This document shows, piece after piece, positions 34,993 through 44,692 of a stretch of 64,000 nt of DNA. A program made the position numbers and the translations under genes. The notes below the pieces were generated by a model. It was not told the DNA's origin. It did no database searches and saw only the letters and a program-made list of their open reading frames with translations. This DNA is from SZUA-36 sp963753105 (GTDB lineage Bacteria > Pseudomonadota > Gammaproteobacteria > Xanthomonadales > SZUA-36). The DNA lies in NCBI GenBank assembly GCA_963753105.1, contig CAVWBD010000004.1, positions 48,933-112,932 of the forward strand, given 5' to 3'. Numbering within the stretch: the stretch's first letter is position 1; each line of letters opens with the position of its first letter.

Positions 34993-37246
34993 TCAGTCTT
35001 CGGCGACCTCAATACTGGTTACACGCTGGAAGCCACGTGGCAGTTTGCGCCCGCGCTTGGCGCGCTCACCCCTGAAGTGTTCCAGGTCCTTCCTGCCCAT
35101 GCGCATGTAGCGCTGGCCCGCCCAGACCAGTATTTCCTCGCCCTTCGGCGACAACGACCATGCCGATCATGTGTTCCTCACCCGCCTTCAGGCGTTTGGG
35201 CGGGATATTGATCAGCTTGTTGCCTTTGCCCTTGCTCAGTTCCGGCAGATCGGACAGCGGGAAAGCCAGCAGGTAACCATCGGAAGTGGCACAGACGATC
35301 GTGTCTCGTCGTCACGTGCGATGACAGCGGGCGCCACCGGATGGGCATCTCCGGGCAGTGAAACATGGCCTTGCCGGCCTTCATCTTGCTGTGCAGATTG
35401 GCTGTTTCCGTCACAAAACCATAGCCGAACGAACTGGCCAATACGAGCTTCTGGGTACTCTCGCCGGCAAGGGCGTACAGGAAACGCCCGCCATCTGACA
35501 GGTGTGAAGCGGCTGGTCAGCGGCTCGCCCAGGCTGCGGGCCGACGGCAGGCTGTGTGCCGGCAGTGAATAGGCCCTGCCGGTGGAGTCCAGGAACACGG
35601 CCTGCTGGTTGCTGCGGCCGTGCGCCGCGTGCCGGAATTCGTCGCCGGCCTTGTAGTTCAGCGTTGTCGCATCGATCTCGTGGCCCTTGGCGGCCCGGAC
35701 CCAGCCGGACTTGGACAGCACCACGGTGCATGGCTCAGAAGGCACCAGGTCTTCTTCCTTCAGGGCCTGCGCGGCTTCCTGCTCATTCAGCTGTGAGCGC
35801 CGCTCGTCACCGTATTTCTCGGCATCTTCCAGCAGTTCGTTCTTGACCAGGGTCTTCATACGCTGTTTTGAGCCGAGCGTGGTCTCCAGACCTTCGCGTT
35901 CTTCTTCCAGTTCCGCCTGTTCACCGCGGATTTTCATTTCCTCGAGCTTGGCAAGGTTGCGCAGCTTCAGATCAAGGATGGCTTCGGCCTGGGTGCCGGT
36001 GATGTCAAAGTGGCCATCAGCACCGGCTTGGGTTCGTCCTCGGTGCGGATGATGTGGATGACCTCGTCGATATTCAGATAGGCGATCAACAGGCCTTCGA
36101 GTATGTGCAGGCGGTCCACCACCTGGTCCAGCCGGAATTCCAGCCGCCGGGTGACGGTATCCAGGCGGAACGCCAGCCATTGTTTCAGCAAGCAGCGCAG
36201 GTTCAGCACCTGCGGCTTGCCGCTGTTACCGATGATGTTCAGGTTGACGCGGTAATTGCGTTCCAGGTCGGTGGTGGCAAACAGGTGGTTCATCAGCTGC
36301 TCGAGATCCACGCGGTTGGAGCGCGGCACGATTACCAGGCGGGTCGGGTTCTCGTGGTCCGACTCATCCCGCAGGTCTTCGACCATGGGCAGTTTCTTGG
36401 CCTGCATCTGCGCCGCGATCTGCTCCAGCACCTTGGCCGGGGAAACCTGGTGCGGCAGGGCGGTGATGACGATCTCGCCGTTTTCCTTTTCCCAGATCGC
36501 GCGCATTTTCACCGAGCCGTGACCGGTCTCGTAAATCGTCAGCAGGTCTTCCGCTGGACGTGATGATTTCCGCGTCGGTGGGGAAATCCGGCGCCGGGAT
36601 GTGCTCGCACAGTTCCTCGACCGTGGCCTTGGGTTCGTCCAGCAGGCGCATGCAGGCGCTGACCACTTCGCGCAGATTGTGCGGCGGGATGTCGGTGGCC
36701 ATGCCCACCGCGATGCCGGTGCTGCCGTTGAGCAGGATGTTGGGCAAGCGCGCGGGCAACAGCACCGGCTCTTTCAGCGTGCCATCAAAATTGGGCAGTC
36801 CACTCCACCGTGCCCATGCCCAGTTCGGCCAGCAGCGTCTTTGCATAGGGCGACAGGCGTGACTCGGTGTAGCGCATGGCGGCGAAGATTTTGGGATCAT
36901 CCGGTGAGCCGAAATTGCCCTGTCCGTCGATCAGCGGGTAGCGGTAGGAAAACGGCTGGGCCATCAGCACCATGGCCTCGTAACAGGCCGAATCCCCGTG
37001 CGGGTGGAATTTGCCCAGCACATCACCCACGGTGCGGGCGGATTTCTTGTGCTTTGAAGCCGCGCACAGGCCCAGCTCACTCATGGCATAAACAATGCGC
37101 CGCTGCACCGGCTTCAGGCCGTCGCCGATATGCGGCAGGGCGCGGTCCAGCACCACGTACATGGAGTAATCCAGGTAGGCCTTCTCGGCGTACTTCCGGA
37201 GTGGGATCTGTTCGTGATCGGAAAAGCTTTGTGTAATTTCGTTCAT
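34993..37246 (-). CDS. parC: DNA topoisomerase IV subunit A ParC, multiply frameshifted
   Basis: The N-terminus (ITQSFSDHEQIPLRKYAEKA) starts at 37246. The winged-helix core has YVVLDRALPHIGDGLKPVQR and GKFHPHGDSACYEAMVLMAQ, with the catalytic Tyr in AAMRYTESRLSPYAK. The coiled-coil and C-terminal beta-propeller (VVLSKSGWVRAAKGHEID, KAGDEF) follow in other frames. Shifts lie near 36795, 36550, 36010, 35500, 35310 and 35150. The stop is at 34993-34995 after RVTSIEVAED. ParC is essential for chromosome decatenation, so six shifts in a cell with an intact parE partner point to sequence error. It is transcribed after parE. Confidence 0.87.
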
Positions 37247-37305
37247 TCGTTAATCCCTAAAAGGATTGTCTGCTCTCTTCGGTCTTGAAGTGGGTAGTTG
37301 CTCCT

Positions 37306-37336
37306 GAGACACGCTGTGTATACATCCCTGTAAGCT
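37306..37336 (-). repeat. Dispersed intergenic repeat, copy 3 (reverse)
   Basis: On the minus strand it reads GAGCTTA, CAGGGATGTATACACAG, CGTGTCTC. It lies in the parE-parC gap beside another hairpin and a further copy. Confidence 0.6.
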
Positions 37337-37337
37337 C

Positions 37338-37361
37338 TTACACAACATCCCTGTTGTGTAA
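37338..37361. repeat. Perfect 10-bp hairpin with TCCC loop
   Basis: TTACACAACA-TCCC-TGTTGTGTAA: ten paired bases around the TCCC loop shared by the other elements of this family. No T-run follows, so it is not a standard terminator. Confidence 0.65.
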
Positions 37362-37471
37362 GGTCTCAGTAGCAACCACCCACCCCAAGACCTCATCTAC
37401 CTCGCAACATCGAGTTAAAGCTGGGTTGGCGTGTTGCCGACCAGGACCGTGAGCGACAGGGAGTCGCGACC

Positions 37472-37506
37472 GAGCCCCCAGGGATGGGTTCACGGCGTGT
37501 CCTGGG
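37472..37506 (+). repeat. Dispersed intergenic repeat, copy 4
   Basis: Same sequence as copy 1 over GAGCC and CCCAGGGATGGGTTCACGG and CGTGT, ending CCTGGGC. It lies about 40 bases beyond the parE stop, inside the 301-base parE-parC gap, which holds no gene. Confidence 0.65.
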
Positions 37507-37547
37507 CGGGAATACCCGCCCAGCTTCCCTCACCGAATTGCCGCACT

Positions 37548-39432
37548 TTATGTACTGGCCAGGTCACCCTTGTCTTCCAGCCAGGCCTTGCGGTCGGAGG
37601 CGCGTTTTTTGCCCAGCAGCATGTCCATCATTGTGCTGGTCTTCACTTCGCTGTCGATGGTCAGTTGCACCAGCCGGCGCGTGTCCGGGTCGATGGTGGT
37701 TTCGCGCAACTGCAAGGGGTTCATTTCACCGAGGCCCTTGAAGCGGGTTTCGGTGATCTTGCCTTTCTTTTTCTCGGCCGCGATCACGTCCATGATGGCC
37801 TGGCGCTCCTCGGCGTCCAGCGCGTAATGCGTTTCCTTGCCGATGTCGATGCGGTACAGCGGTGGCATGGCGACGAACACATGACCGGTTTCCACCAGCG
37901 CGTGGAAATGTTTCAGGAACAGGGCGCAGAGCAGGGTGGCGATATGCAGGCCGTCAGAGTCGGCGTCGGCCAGGATGATGACCTTGCCATAACGCAGCTC
38001 AGAGATAACGTCGGAGCCCGGATCCACGCCGATTGCGACCGAGATGTCGTGCACTTCCTGGTTGGACAGCACGGCGTCGGACTCGACCTCCCAGGTATTC
38101 AGGATTTTGCCACGCAGCGGCAGGATGGCCTGGTACTCGCGGTTGCGTGCCTGCTTGGCTGAACCGCCGGCAGAATCACCTTCGACCAGGAACAACTCGG
38201 TCAGCGACAGGTCTTGGCTGGTGCAGTCGGACAGCTTGCCGGGCAGAGCAGGGCCCGAGGTGATCTTCTTGCGCACCACCTGGCGGTTCTTTTTCATGCG
38301 TTTTTGCGCATTGTCAATGGCCAGCGTGGCAATCTCCTCGCCATCGGTGACGTGCTGGTTCAGCCACAGGCTGAAAGCGTCCTTGACCACACCGGAAACA
38401 AAGGTCGCGCAGGCGCGTGACGACAGGCGCTCCTTGGTCTGGCCACTGAATTGCGGGTCGTTCAACTTGACCGACAGGATGTAGGCGATCCGGTCCCAGA
38501 TATCATCGGGCGCCAGGCGCACACCGCGTGGCAACAGGTTGTGTAGCTCGCAGAACTCGCGCAGCGCATCGACCATGCCGGTGCGCAGGCCATTGACGTG
38601 CGTTCCGCCCGCCACGGTTGGGATCAGGTTGACATAGCTTTCCTGCAACTGGCCGCCTTCGGGCAACCAGCACAGGGCCCAGCTGACTTCCGAATCCGTA
38701 CCCTTCATATCCCCGGTGAATGGTTTCTCGGGCAGTTGGGTGAAACCGAGCAATTCGCTCTGCAGGTAGTCTTCAAGACCCTGGTTGTAGAGCCACTCCT
38801 CCTTTTCACCGGACTCTGCCAAACACAGGGTGACGTATAAGCCGGGGCAAAGTACGGCCTTTGCGCGCAACAGGTGGCGTAAGCTGCTTGTAGGAAATCT
38901 TTGCAGAGTCGAAGTATTTCGGGTCCGGCCAAAAACGCACGCGGGTGCCCGTATTGCGCTGGCCGACGGTGCCGACGACTTTCAGTTCACTGGCTTTTTC
39001 GCCGTTGCGCAGACCCATGTGGTATTCCTGGCCGTCACGCTTGATCCAGACTTCGAAATCGGTCGAAAGTGCATTGACCACCGACACACCCACACCGTGC
39101 AGGCCGCCGGCAAACTGGTAGTTTTCGTTGGAAAACTTACCACCCGCATGCAGCCTTGTCAGGATCAGTTCAACCCCGGGTATGCCGTGCTCGGGGTGGT
39201 CATCAACCGGCATGCCGCGCCCGTTGTCAGTGACCTCGATGGACCCGTCCTCGTGCAGCGTGACGTCGATATTCTTGCAGTAACCGGCCAGTGCCTCGTC
39301 CACACTGTTGTCGATGACTTCCTGGATCAGGTGGTTCGGATGGGTCGTGTCGGTGTACATGCCGGGTCGGCGCTGTACGGGTTCAAGACCGGTCAGGACT
39401 TCGATATCCCGGGCCTGGTACTGTTTGCTCAT
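37548..39432 (-). CDS. parE: DNA topoisomerase IV subunit B ParE, one frameshift
   Basis: Starts at 39432 (MSKQYQARDIEVLTGLEPVQ). The GHKL ATPase has IQEVIDNSVDEALAG, VTDNGRGMPVDDH and AGGLHGVGVSVVNALS. A shift near 38850 separates it from the rest. The TOPRIM domain has LFLVEGDSAGGSAKQARNRE and VIILADADSDGLHI with the metal Asp residues, and the end has RFKGLGEMNPLQLRETT. About 628 residues after joining, normal for ParE. With ParC it forms the decatenating topoisomerase IV. Confidence 0.92.
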
Positions 39433-39460
39433 TTGGTTCCGCTTACTGGGACCTGATTAG

Positions 39461-39479
39461 TGTTAGCAGGCCCTAATTG
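39461..39479. repeat. Solo end of the cruciform repeat
   Basis: TGTTAGCAGGCCCTAATT is nearly the same as the right end of the element below (TGCTAACAGGCCCTAATT), with CAGGCCCTAATT identical. It lies 70 bases before the left end. Confidence 0.5.
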
Positions 39480-39550
39480 ATTTATCGCACTAAAAACAGC
39501 TGTGTAACGGGTTTTTCTATAAACCGTCATCATCCTGAATTATACGCGCC

Positions 39551-39819
39551 AGGGCCTGTTAGCACTATGCAGATACTCATCGACATTGGCCACTTTTTTG
39601 CAGGGCAAGGCGCAATGAGCGTGATGTACCCTCGGTACATGAGCGAAATTGCAACGCAGTCATGCGGAAAAGTGGCCCTGTCCCGAAGGGTTGGTCCTCC
39701 AAAAAGGCAATGCTGCGTTGCTTATCGCTTATTTGGACTCACCAAACTACACTCTGCGCGCCTTGCCTGGCCTCTCTGGAGGACCAACGCTGGGCATCTG
39801 CATAGTGCTAACAGGCCCT
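39551..39819. repeat. 270-bp element with 24-bp perfect terminal inverted repeats and two inner stems
   Basis: The left end AGGGCCTGTTAGCACTATGC AGAT (39551-39574) is the exact complement of 39796-39819. Inside, GGCCACTTTT (39588-39597) pairs with AAAAGTGGCC (39668-39677) and encloses the hairpin ATGTACC-CTC-GGTACAT (39624-39640). GTTGGTCCTCCA (39690-39701) pairs with TGGAGGACCAAC (39777-39788). The result is a three-way junction with one outer and two inner arms. No convincing protein is encoded. It could be a MITE-type mobile element or a structured RNA/DNA site. Confidence 0.7.
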
Positions 39820-39822
39820 AAT

Positions 39823-40296
39823 TCAATCGGATTTATGCCCGAAACTGAACCCGGCAGTGACGGTAATGGCTGCCGTGCCGAGGATCTGCAGCTCGGTGAA
39901 CACACGCTTGTATTTGACGCCAAACGTGGGGACGATTGCAGGGGCAAAACCCAGGTCGTTCAACGGGATCTTGTCCTCATAGGGGTCCTTGTAACCATGC
40001 AGGACACCACCGGTCAGGACGAAATAAGCCCAGTCCTTGCCGAACAGGGGCCAGGAATAGCCCGCATACAGGTATTGGCTCGGTTGCCCAAACGAGTTGT
40101 CAAAATATGCAAAGCCGTAAAGCCAGCTGGTCGTGGTCTCAAACTCTATATTGATCAATTTTTGATCGTTAACATGGTCGGGGTCGTCACTCCAGTGCTT
40201 GGTGTACAGGGATGTCCGGAAACGCCATTCGGCGATATCCATGGCCACGGCATTACCTGCCAGCAGCAACAGCAGTGCGGCCAGGAGACCTTTCAT
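39823..40296 (-). CDS. PagP-like outer-membrane barrel protein (divergent)
   Basis: 157 residues from the ATG at 40296, which begins a signal peptide (MKGLLAALLLLLAGNAVA); upstream in-frame residues look non-coding. The mature part alternates aromatic and polar residues as in an eight-stranded barrel: RFRTSLYTKHWSDDPDHVN, IEFETTTSWLYGFAYFDNSF, YLYAGYSWPLFG, FVLTGGVLHGY, ending in TVTAGFSFG. SLYTKHW and FDNSFGQ recall the divergent PagP lipid A palmitoyltransferases of pseudomonads, where His, Asp and Ser are catalytic; that link is from memory and moderate. Its stop is four bases from the cruciform repeat. Confidence 0.5.
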   Translation of the reverse strand: MKGLLAALLLLLAGNAVAMDIAEWRFRTSLYTKHWSDDPDHVNDQKLINIEFETTTSWLYGFAYFDNSFGQPSQYLYAGYSWPLFGKDWAYFVLTGGVLHGYKDPYEDKIPLNDLGFAPAIVPTFGVKYKRVFTELQILGTAAITVTAGFSFGHKSD

Positions 40297-40538
40297 AGTT
40301 ATACTTGTGCGTGAGTTTACGTGGCCCGAGAGATGGGCTACGCGCTTGGTTTCATGGTTCATTTAATCAGTACATGCGGCGCGAGCAGCCTGCATTCTTA
40401 CATAAAACAGTTTTCCCTTAAAGAAGAACAATTGTTGGTCGCCACGGACACGGGCGGTCGGTATAATGGTGTCCCAGAACTAGGGAGCCTCCCAGCAGGT
40501 CGATGGTTCCATAACACAAACTTGAAGCAGGTTCTGGC

Positions 40539-42194
40539 ATGACATCTTTGATTTTCGTTACCGGCGGTGTGGTCTCTTCTCTTGGCAAGGGGCTTTCTGC
40601 GGCCTCCCTGGCTGCAATCCTCGAGGCGCGTGGCCTGAAAGTCACGATGGCCAAGCTCGACCCCTACATCAATGTAGATCCAGGCACCATGAGCCCTTTC
40701 CAGCACGGTGAGGTTTACGTGACCGAGGACGGCGCAGAGACGGATCTTGACCTGGGCCATTACGAACGCTTCATCGGCACCCGCATGGGCCAGGTGAACA
40801 ACTTCACCACCGGGCGTATCTACAACAACGTCATTGCGCGTGAACGCCGTGGCGATTACCTCGGTGGCACGGTGCAGGTGATTCCGCACGTCACCGATGA
40901 GATCAAGCGGATGATCATGGACGTCGCTGAAGGCTACGACGTCGCGCTGATCGAGATCGGCGGTACGGTCGGTGATATCGAATCATTGCCCTTCCTGGAA
41001 GCGATTCGGCAGATGGGGATAGAGTACGGCAGGAATGTCCTGTTCATGCACCTGACGCTGGTGCCGTACCTGAAAGCGGCCAAGGAAATCAAGACCAAGC
41101 CGACCCAGCACTCGGTCAAGGAACTGCGCTCCATCGGTATCGCCGCGGACGTGATCCTGGCACGCTGCGAACGGGACATATCAGACGATGAACGCGCCAA
41201 GATCGCGTTATTCACCAATGTGCCGAAGGAGGCGGTCATCCTGGCGCTGGATGCGCGTGACAGCATTTACGAGATTCCCGTGCAATTGCACGAACAGGGT
41301 CTGGATGACATCGTCATCAATCGCCTGGGCCTGGACGGGACCCACGAGGCCGACCTGTCGGCCTGGGTCGAGGTAGTTGACAGGCTGACCAACACGGTGC
41401 ACGAGGTCACCGTTGCACTGGTTGGAAAATATGTCGATCACGCCGATGCGTACAAGTCGCTGACCGAGGCGATCGTGCACGGGGGCTTAAGGCAACGTAT
41501 CGCCGTCAATATCCTCAGGGTCGAGGCAGAACAGATAGAGGAAGAGGGTATTGCATGCCTGGAAGGCGCTGACGCCATCCTGGTGCCCGGCGGGTTTGGC
41601 GAGCGGGGTTTTGAAGGCAAGGTCACGGCCATCCGCCATGCGCGTGAAAACAATATCCCCTATCTCGGGATCTGTTATGGCATGCAGGCAGCGGTGGTCG
41701 AGTACGCGCGTAACGTGTGCGGCTATGCTGATGCCAATAGCACCGAGATCAACCCTGACACCAGCGCACCGGTGATCGGCCTGATTACCGAGTGGCTGGA
41801 TGCGTCCGGTTCGGTCGAAACGCGCACCGAGGAATCGGACCTCGGTGGCACCATGCGTCTCGGTGGCCAGCGTTGCCGCCTGCGGCCGGGTTCGCTGGCG
41901 CGCACCTTGTATGGCAATGACATCATCACCGAGCGGCACCGGCATCGCTATGAGTTCAACAACCATTACCGTGAAATCCTGCAGACAAACGGTATGCTGC
42001 TGTCCGGTCATTCGATGGACGAGACCCTGGTCGAGATCGTAGAGATACCGGATCACCCATGGTTCCTGGGTTGCCAGTTCCACCCCGAGTTTACTTCGAC
42101 TCCGCGTAAAGGCCATCCCCTGTTTACCGGCTTTATCGAGGCGGCGCAGAAACACCGCCAGGGTGAGTTACCCGCGGAAGTGGCCAGCTTGTGA
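40539..42194 (+). CDS. pyrG: CTP synthase
   Basis: 551 residues. The synthetase domain starts SLIFVTGGVVSSLGKGLSAA with the P-loop and contains KLDPYINVDPGTMSPFQHGE and IEIGGTVGDIESLPF. The glutaminase domain has ILVPGGFGERGFEGK, the catalytic Cys in YLGICYGMQAAVVE and the His-Glu pair in GCQFHPEFTSTP. It makes CTP from UTP, ATP and glutamine. It heads the conserved gammaproteobacterial block and overlaps kdsA by four bases. Confidence 0.98.
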   Translation: MTSLIFVTGGVVSSLGKGLSAASLAAILEARGLKVTMAKLDPYINVDPGTMSPFQHGEVYVTEDGAETDLDLGHYERFIGTRMGQVNNFTTGRIYNNVIARERRGDYLGGTVQVIPHVTDEIKRMIMDVAEGYDVALIEIGGTVGDIESLPFLEAIRQMGIEYGRNVLFMHLTLVPYLKAAKEIKTKPTQHSVKELRSIGIAADVILARCERDISDDERAKIALFTNVPKEAVILALDARDSIYEIPVQLHEQGLDDIVINRLGLDGTHEADLSAWVEVVDRLTNTVHEVTVALVGKYVDHADAYKSLTEAIVHGGLRQRIAVNILRVEAEQIEEEGIACLEGADAILVPGGFGERGFEGKVTAIRHARENNIPYLGICYGMQAAVVEYARNVCGYADANSTEINPDTSAPVIGLITEWLDASGSVETRTEESDLGGTMRLGGQRCRLRPGSLARTLYGNDIITERHRHRYEFNNHYREILQTNGMLLSGHSMDETLVEIVEIPDHPWFLGCQFHPEFTSTPRKGHPLFTGFIEAAQKHRQGELPAEVASL

Positions 42195-43018
42195 AATTGT
42201 GCGGATTCAAGGCAGGCCTGGATCAGCCACTCTTCCTGATCGCCGGACCCTGCGCGATCGAGTCCGAGCAACTGGCGCTCGATACCGCACATGAACTGAA
42301 GGACATCACCACGCGTCTCGGCATACCGTTTATTTACAAGTCCTCGTTTGACAAGGCCAACCGCTCATCCATCCACAGCTTCCGTGGCGTGGGTCAGGAT
42401 GAGGGTTTGAGGATACTGCAGGCGGTCAAGGAACAGGTGGGTGTTCCGGTACTGACCGATGTGCATGAGTACACTGATATCGACGCGGTCGCAGAGGTCG
42501 TGGATGTATTGCAGACTGCGGCCTTTTTGTGCCGCCAGACCGATTACATCACGCGGGTCGCGTCTGCCGGTTTACCTGTCAACATCAAGAAAGGCCAGTT
42601 CCTGTCACCACAGGAAATGAAAAATGTGGCGCACAAGGCAAAGAGTACCGGTAACGAACAGATCATGGTCTGTGAACGTGGCTCCTCTTTTGGTTACAAC
42701 AACCTGGTATCAGACATGCGCTCGCTTGTGATCATGCGAGAAACAGGCTGCCCGGTCGTGTTCGATGCCACGCATTCGGTCCAATTGCCCGGCGGGCAAG
42801 GGGATTCGTCCGGCGGGCAACGCGAATACATACCGGTCCTGGCACGCGCCGCTGTCGCGGTCGGTGTTTCCGGTCTTTTCATGGAAACCCATCCGGATCC
42901 GGCCATCGCCAAGAGCGATGGCCCAAATGCCTGGCCGTTGGGGCAGATGGAACCCCTGTTGCGGGCTTTAAAAAAGCTCGACGAGGTCAGCAAGGCCACG
43001 CTGAAAACCGAACAGTAG
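42191..43018 (+). CDS. kdsA: 3-deoxy-8-phosphooctulonate (KDO-8-P) synthase
   Basis: 275 residues from the GTG at 42191 (overlapping the pyrG stop as GTGA). Motifs: FLIAGPCAIESEQLALD, YKSSFDKANRSS, FLCRQTDYI, NIKKGQFLSPQEM, VCERGSSFGYNNLV and DATHSVQLPGG. It condenses arabinose-5-phosphate with phosphoenolpyruvate to give KDO-8-phosphate for the LPS core. The following enolase gene supplies phosphoenolpyruvate, a common gammaproteobacterial pairing. Confidence 0.97.
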   Translation: MKLCGFKAGLDQPLFLIAGPCAIESEQLALDTAHELKDITTRLGIPFIYKSSFDKANRSSIHSFRGVGQDEGLRILQAVKEQVGVPVLTDVHEYTDIDAVAEVVDVLQTAAFLCRQTDYITRVASAGLPVNIKKGQFLSPQEMKNVAHKAKSTGNEQIMVCERGSSFGYNNLVSDMRSLVIMRETGCPVVFDATHSVQLPGGQGDSSGGQREYIPVLARAAVAVGVSGLFMETHPDPAIAKSDGPNAWPLGQMEPLLRALKKLDEVSKATLKTEQ

Positions 43019-43056
43019 TTTATTAAACAATCTCTCGAATAAAAGGAAATAGATAG

Positions 43057-44340
43057 ATGACCCGTATTAAAACGGTACACGCCCGGCAGATTATCGATTC
43101 CCGGGGTAACCCAACACTGGAAGCAGAAGTACTGCTGGAATCCGGCGCATTTGGCCGGGCCGCAGTACCCTCCGGCGCGTCTACCGGTGCACGTGAAGCC
43201 ATAGAATTACGTGACAAGAACCCGGACATGTATGGCGGCAAGGGCGTCACGCAAGCCGTTGCAAACGTGAACGGCGAAATTGCATCAACCCTCAAAGGGG
43301 TGGATGCCTGCACCCAGAGCGTGATCGACGAACTGTTGATCAAGCTGGATGGAACCGAGAACAAGTCCCGCCTGGGCGCTAATGCCATGCTGGGTGTCTC
43401 TTTGGCCAACGCGTACGCGATGGCGAACCACCACCGCCAGCCACTGTGGTCGTGGCTCAGCAGTGGCAGTGCGACTGAACTGCCCGTGCCGATGATGAAC
43501 ATCATCAACGGTGGCGCCCACGCCGATAACAGCGTCGATATCCAGGAATTCATGATCCTGCCCGTTGGTCTGAGCACTTTTTCAGACGCCCTGCGTTGCG
43601 GTGCTGAAGTATTCCACGCGCTGAAAAGCGTTATCTCCAAGCGTGGCTTGTCAACAGCGGTCGGCGACGAAGGCGGATTTGCGCCGGACCTGCCGTCCAA
43701 CGAGGCAGCCATCGAAGCCGTCATGGAGGCCATCGAGTTGGCCGGTTACTCGGTTGGCCAGGATGTCTACCTGGGGCTCGATGCGGCGGCTTCCGAGTTC
43801 TACCGTGACGGGCGTTACCACTTTGAGTCGGAGAATCGCTCGTTCTCATCACAGGAGTTTTCAGAGTACCTGGATGGCTGGTTGAGCCAGTACCCGATCA
43901 TCACGATCGAAGACGGCCTGGCCGAGGACGACTGGGAAGGCTGGGCGATACACTCACAGTTGTCGGCCGGCAAATGCCAGTTGGTCGGTGATGACCTGTT
44001 TGTCACCAATACGGAAATCTTTTCCCACGGGATAGAGCGGGGCATTGCCAACGCAATCCTGATCAAGTTGAACCAGATCGGCACACTGACCGAGACGCTC
44101 AACGCGATCAACATGGCGGCTGATGCCGGTTACGCGGCTGTCGTTTCACATCGCTCCGGTGAAACGGAGGACACGACCATCGCAGACCTGGCAGTGGCCA
44201 GTTCCGCCACCCAGATCAAGACCGGCTCGCTGTGCCGCACCGACCGGGTTGCGAAGTATAATCAACTGTTGCGTATAGAGGAGGCCTTGGGCGGAAACGC
44301 ACGGTATGCAGGCGCCAGCGCATTCAAACACCTTAGTTGA
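43057..44340 (+). CDS. eno: Enolase
   Basis: 427 residues with IIDSRGNPTLEAEV, AVPSGASTGAREAIEL, the hinge LGANAMLGVSLA, MMNIINGGAHADNSVDIQEF, VGDEGGFAPDLPSN, the catalytic Lys region ILIKLNQIGTLTE and VSHRSGETEDT. AAAGGAAATAG lies upstream as ribosome site. It interconverts 2-phosphoglycerate and phosphoenolpyruvate. Confidence 0.98.
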   Translation: MTRIKTVHARQIIDSRGNPTLEAEVLLESGAFGRAAVPSGASTGAREAIELRDKNPDMYGGKGVTQAVANVNGEIASTLKGVDACTQSVIDELLIKLDGTENKSRLGANAMLGVSLANAYAMANHHRQPLWSWLSSGSATELPVPMMNIINGGAHADNSVDIQEFMILPVGLSTFSDALRCGAEVFHALKSVISKRGLSTAVGDEGGFAPDLPSNEAAIEAVMEAIELAGYSVGQDVYLGLDAAASEFYRDGRYHFESENRSFSSQEFSEYLDGWLSQYPIITIEDGLAEDDWEGWAIHSQLSAGKCQLVGDDLFVTNTEIFSHGIERGIANAILIKLNQIGTLTETLNAINMAADAGYAAVVSHRSGETEDTTIADLAVASSATQIKTGSLCRTDRVAKYNQLLRIEEALGGNARYAGASAFKHLS

Positions 44341-44349
44341 TAGAGATTA

Positions 44350-44658
44350 ATGCGAGTAGTCACCCTGATATTAGTCGTCCTGCTGATACTGCTGCAGTTT
44401 AAATTGTGGCTTGGTGAGGGTGGCTTCAGGGAGGTGGCACGGCTCGAGACACGGGTTGAAGAGCAGCGGCAAAAAAACACCGACCTGCTGCAACGTAACG
44501 CGGAGTTACAGGCTGAAGTGGAAGATTTGCGTGAGCGCCTGGATGCAGTGGAAGAAAGGGCGCGCAATGAATTGGGGCTGATTAAACAGTCCGAGCAGTT
44601 CTACCAGGTGGTGCCGCCCCCACCGGAGAATCAGCCAGACGGTGAAACAAATGGCTAG
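44350..44658 (+). CDS. ftsB: Cell division protein FtsB
   Basis: 102 residues: a very short cytoplasmic N-terminus, one transmembrane helix (VVTLILVVLLILLQFKLWLG) and a periplasmic coiled coil (VARLETRVEEQRQKNTDLLQ, NAELQAEVEDLRERLDAVEE) ending in the ARNELGLIKQSEQFYQVV motif typical of FtsB. It acts with FtsL and FtsQ in the divisome. Position between eno and ispD is the conserved one. Confidence 0.95.
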   Translation: MRVVTLILVVLLILLQFKLWLGEGGFREVARLETRVEEQRQKNTDLLQRNAELQAEVEDLRERLDAVEERARNELGLIKQSEQFYQVVPPPPENQPDGETNG

Positions 44659-44692
44659 TGCGCTTTCAACTTTATAGTGTAGGATCAATATT

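Noticed and set aside
39649..40314. Plus-strand frame of 221 residues through the cruciform element
   Set aside because: It reads through inverted repeats into the antisense of the PagP-like gene and has no family-like features.
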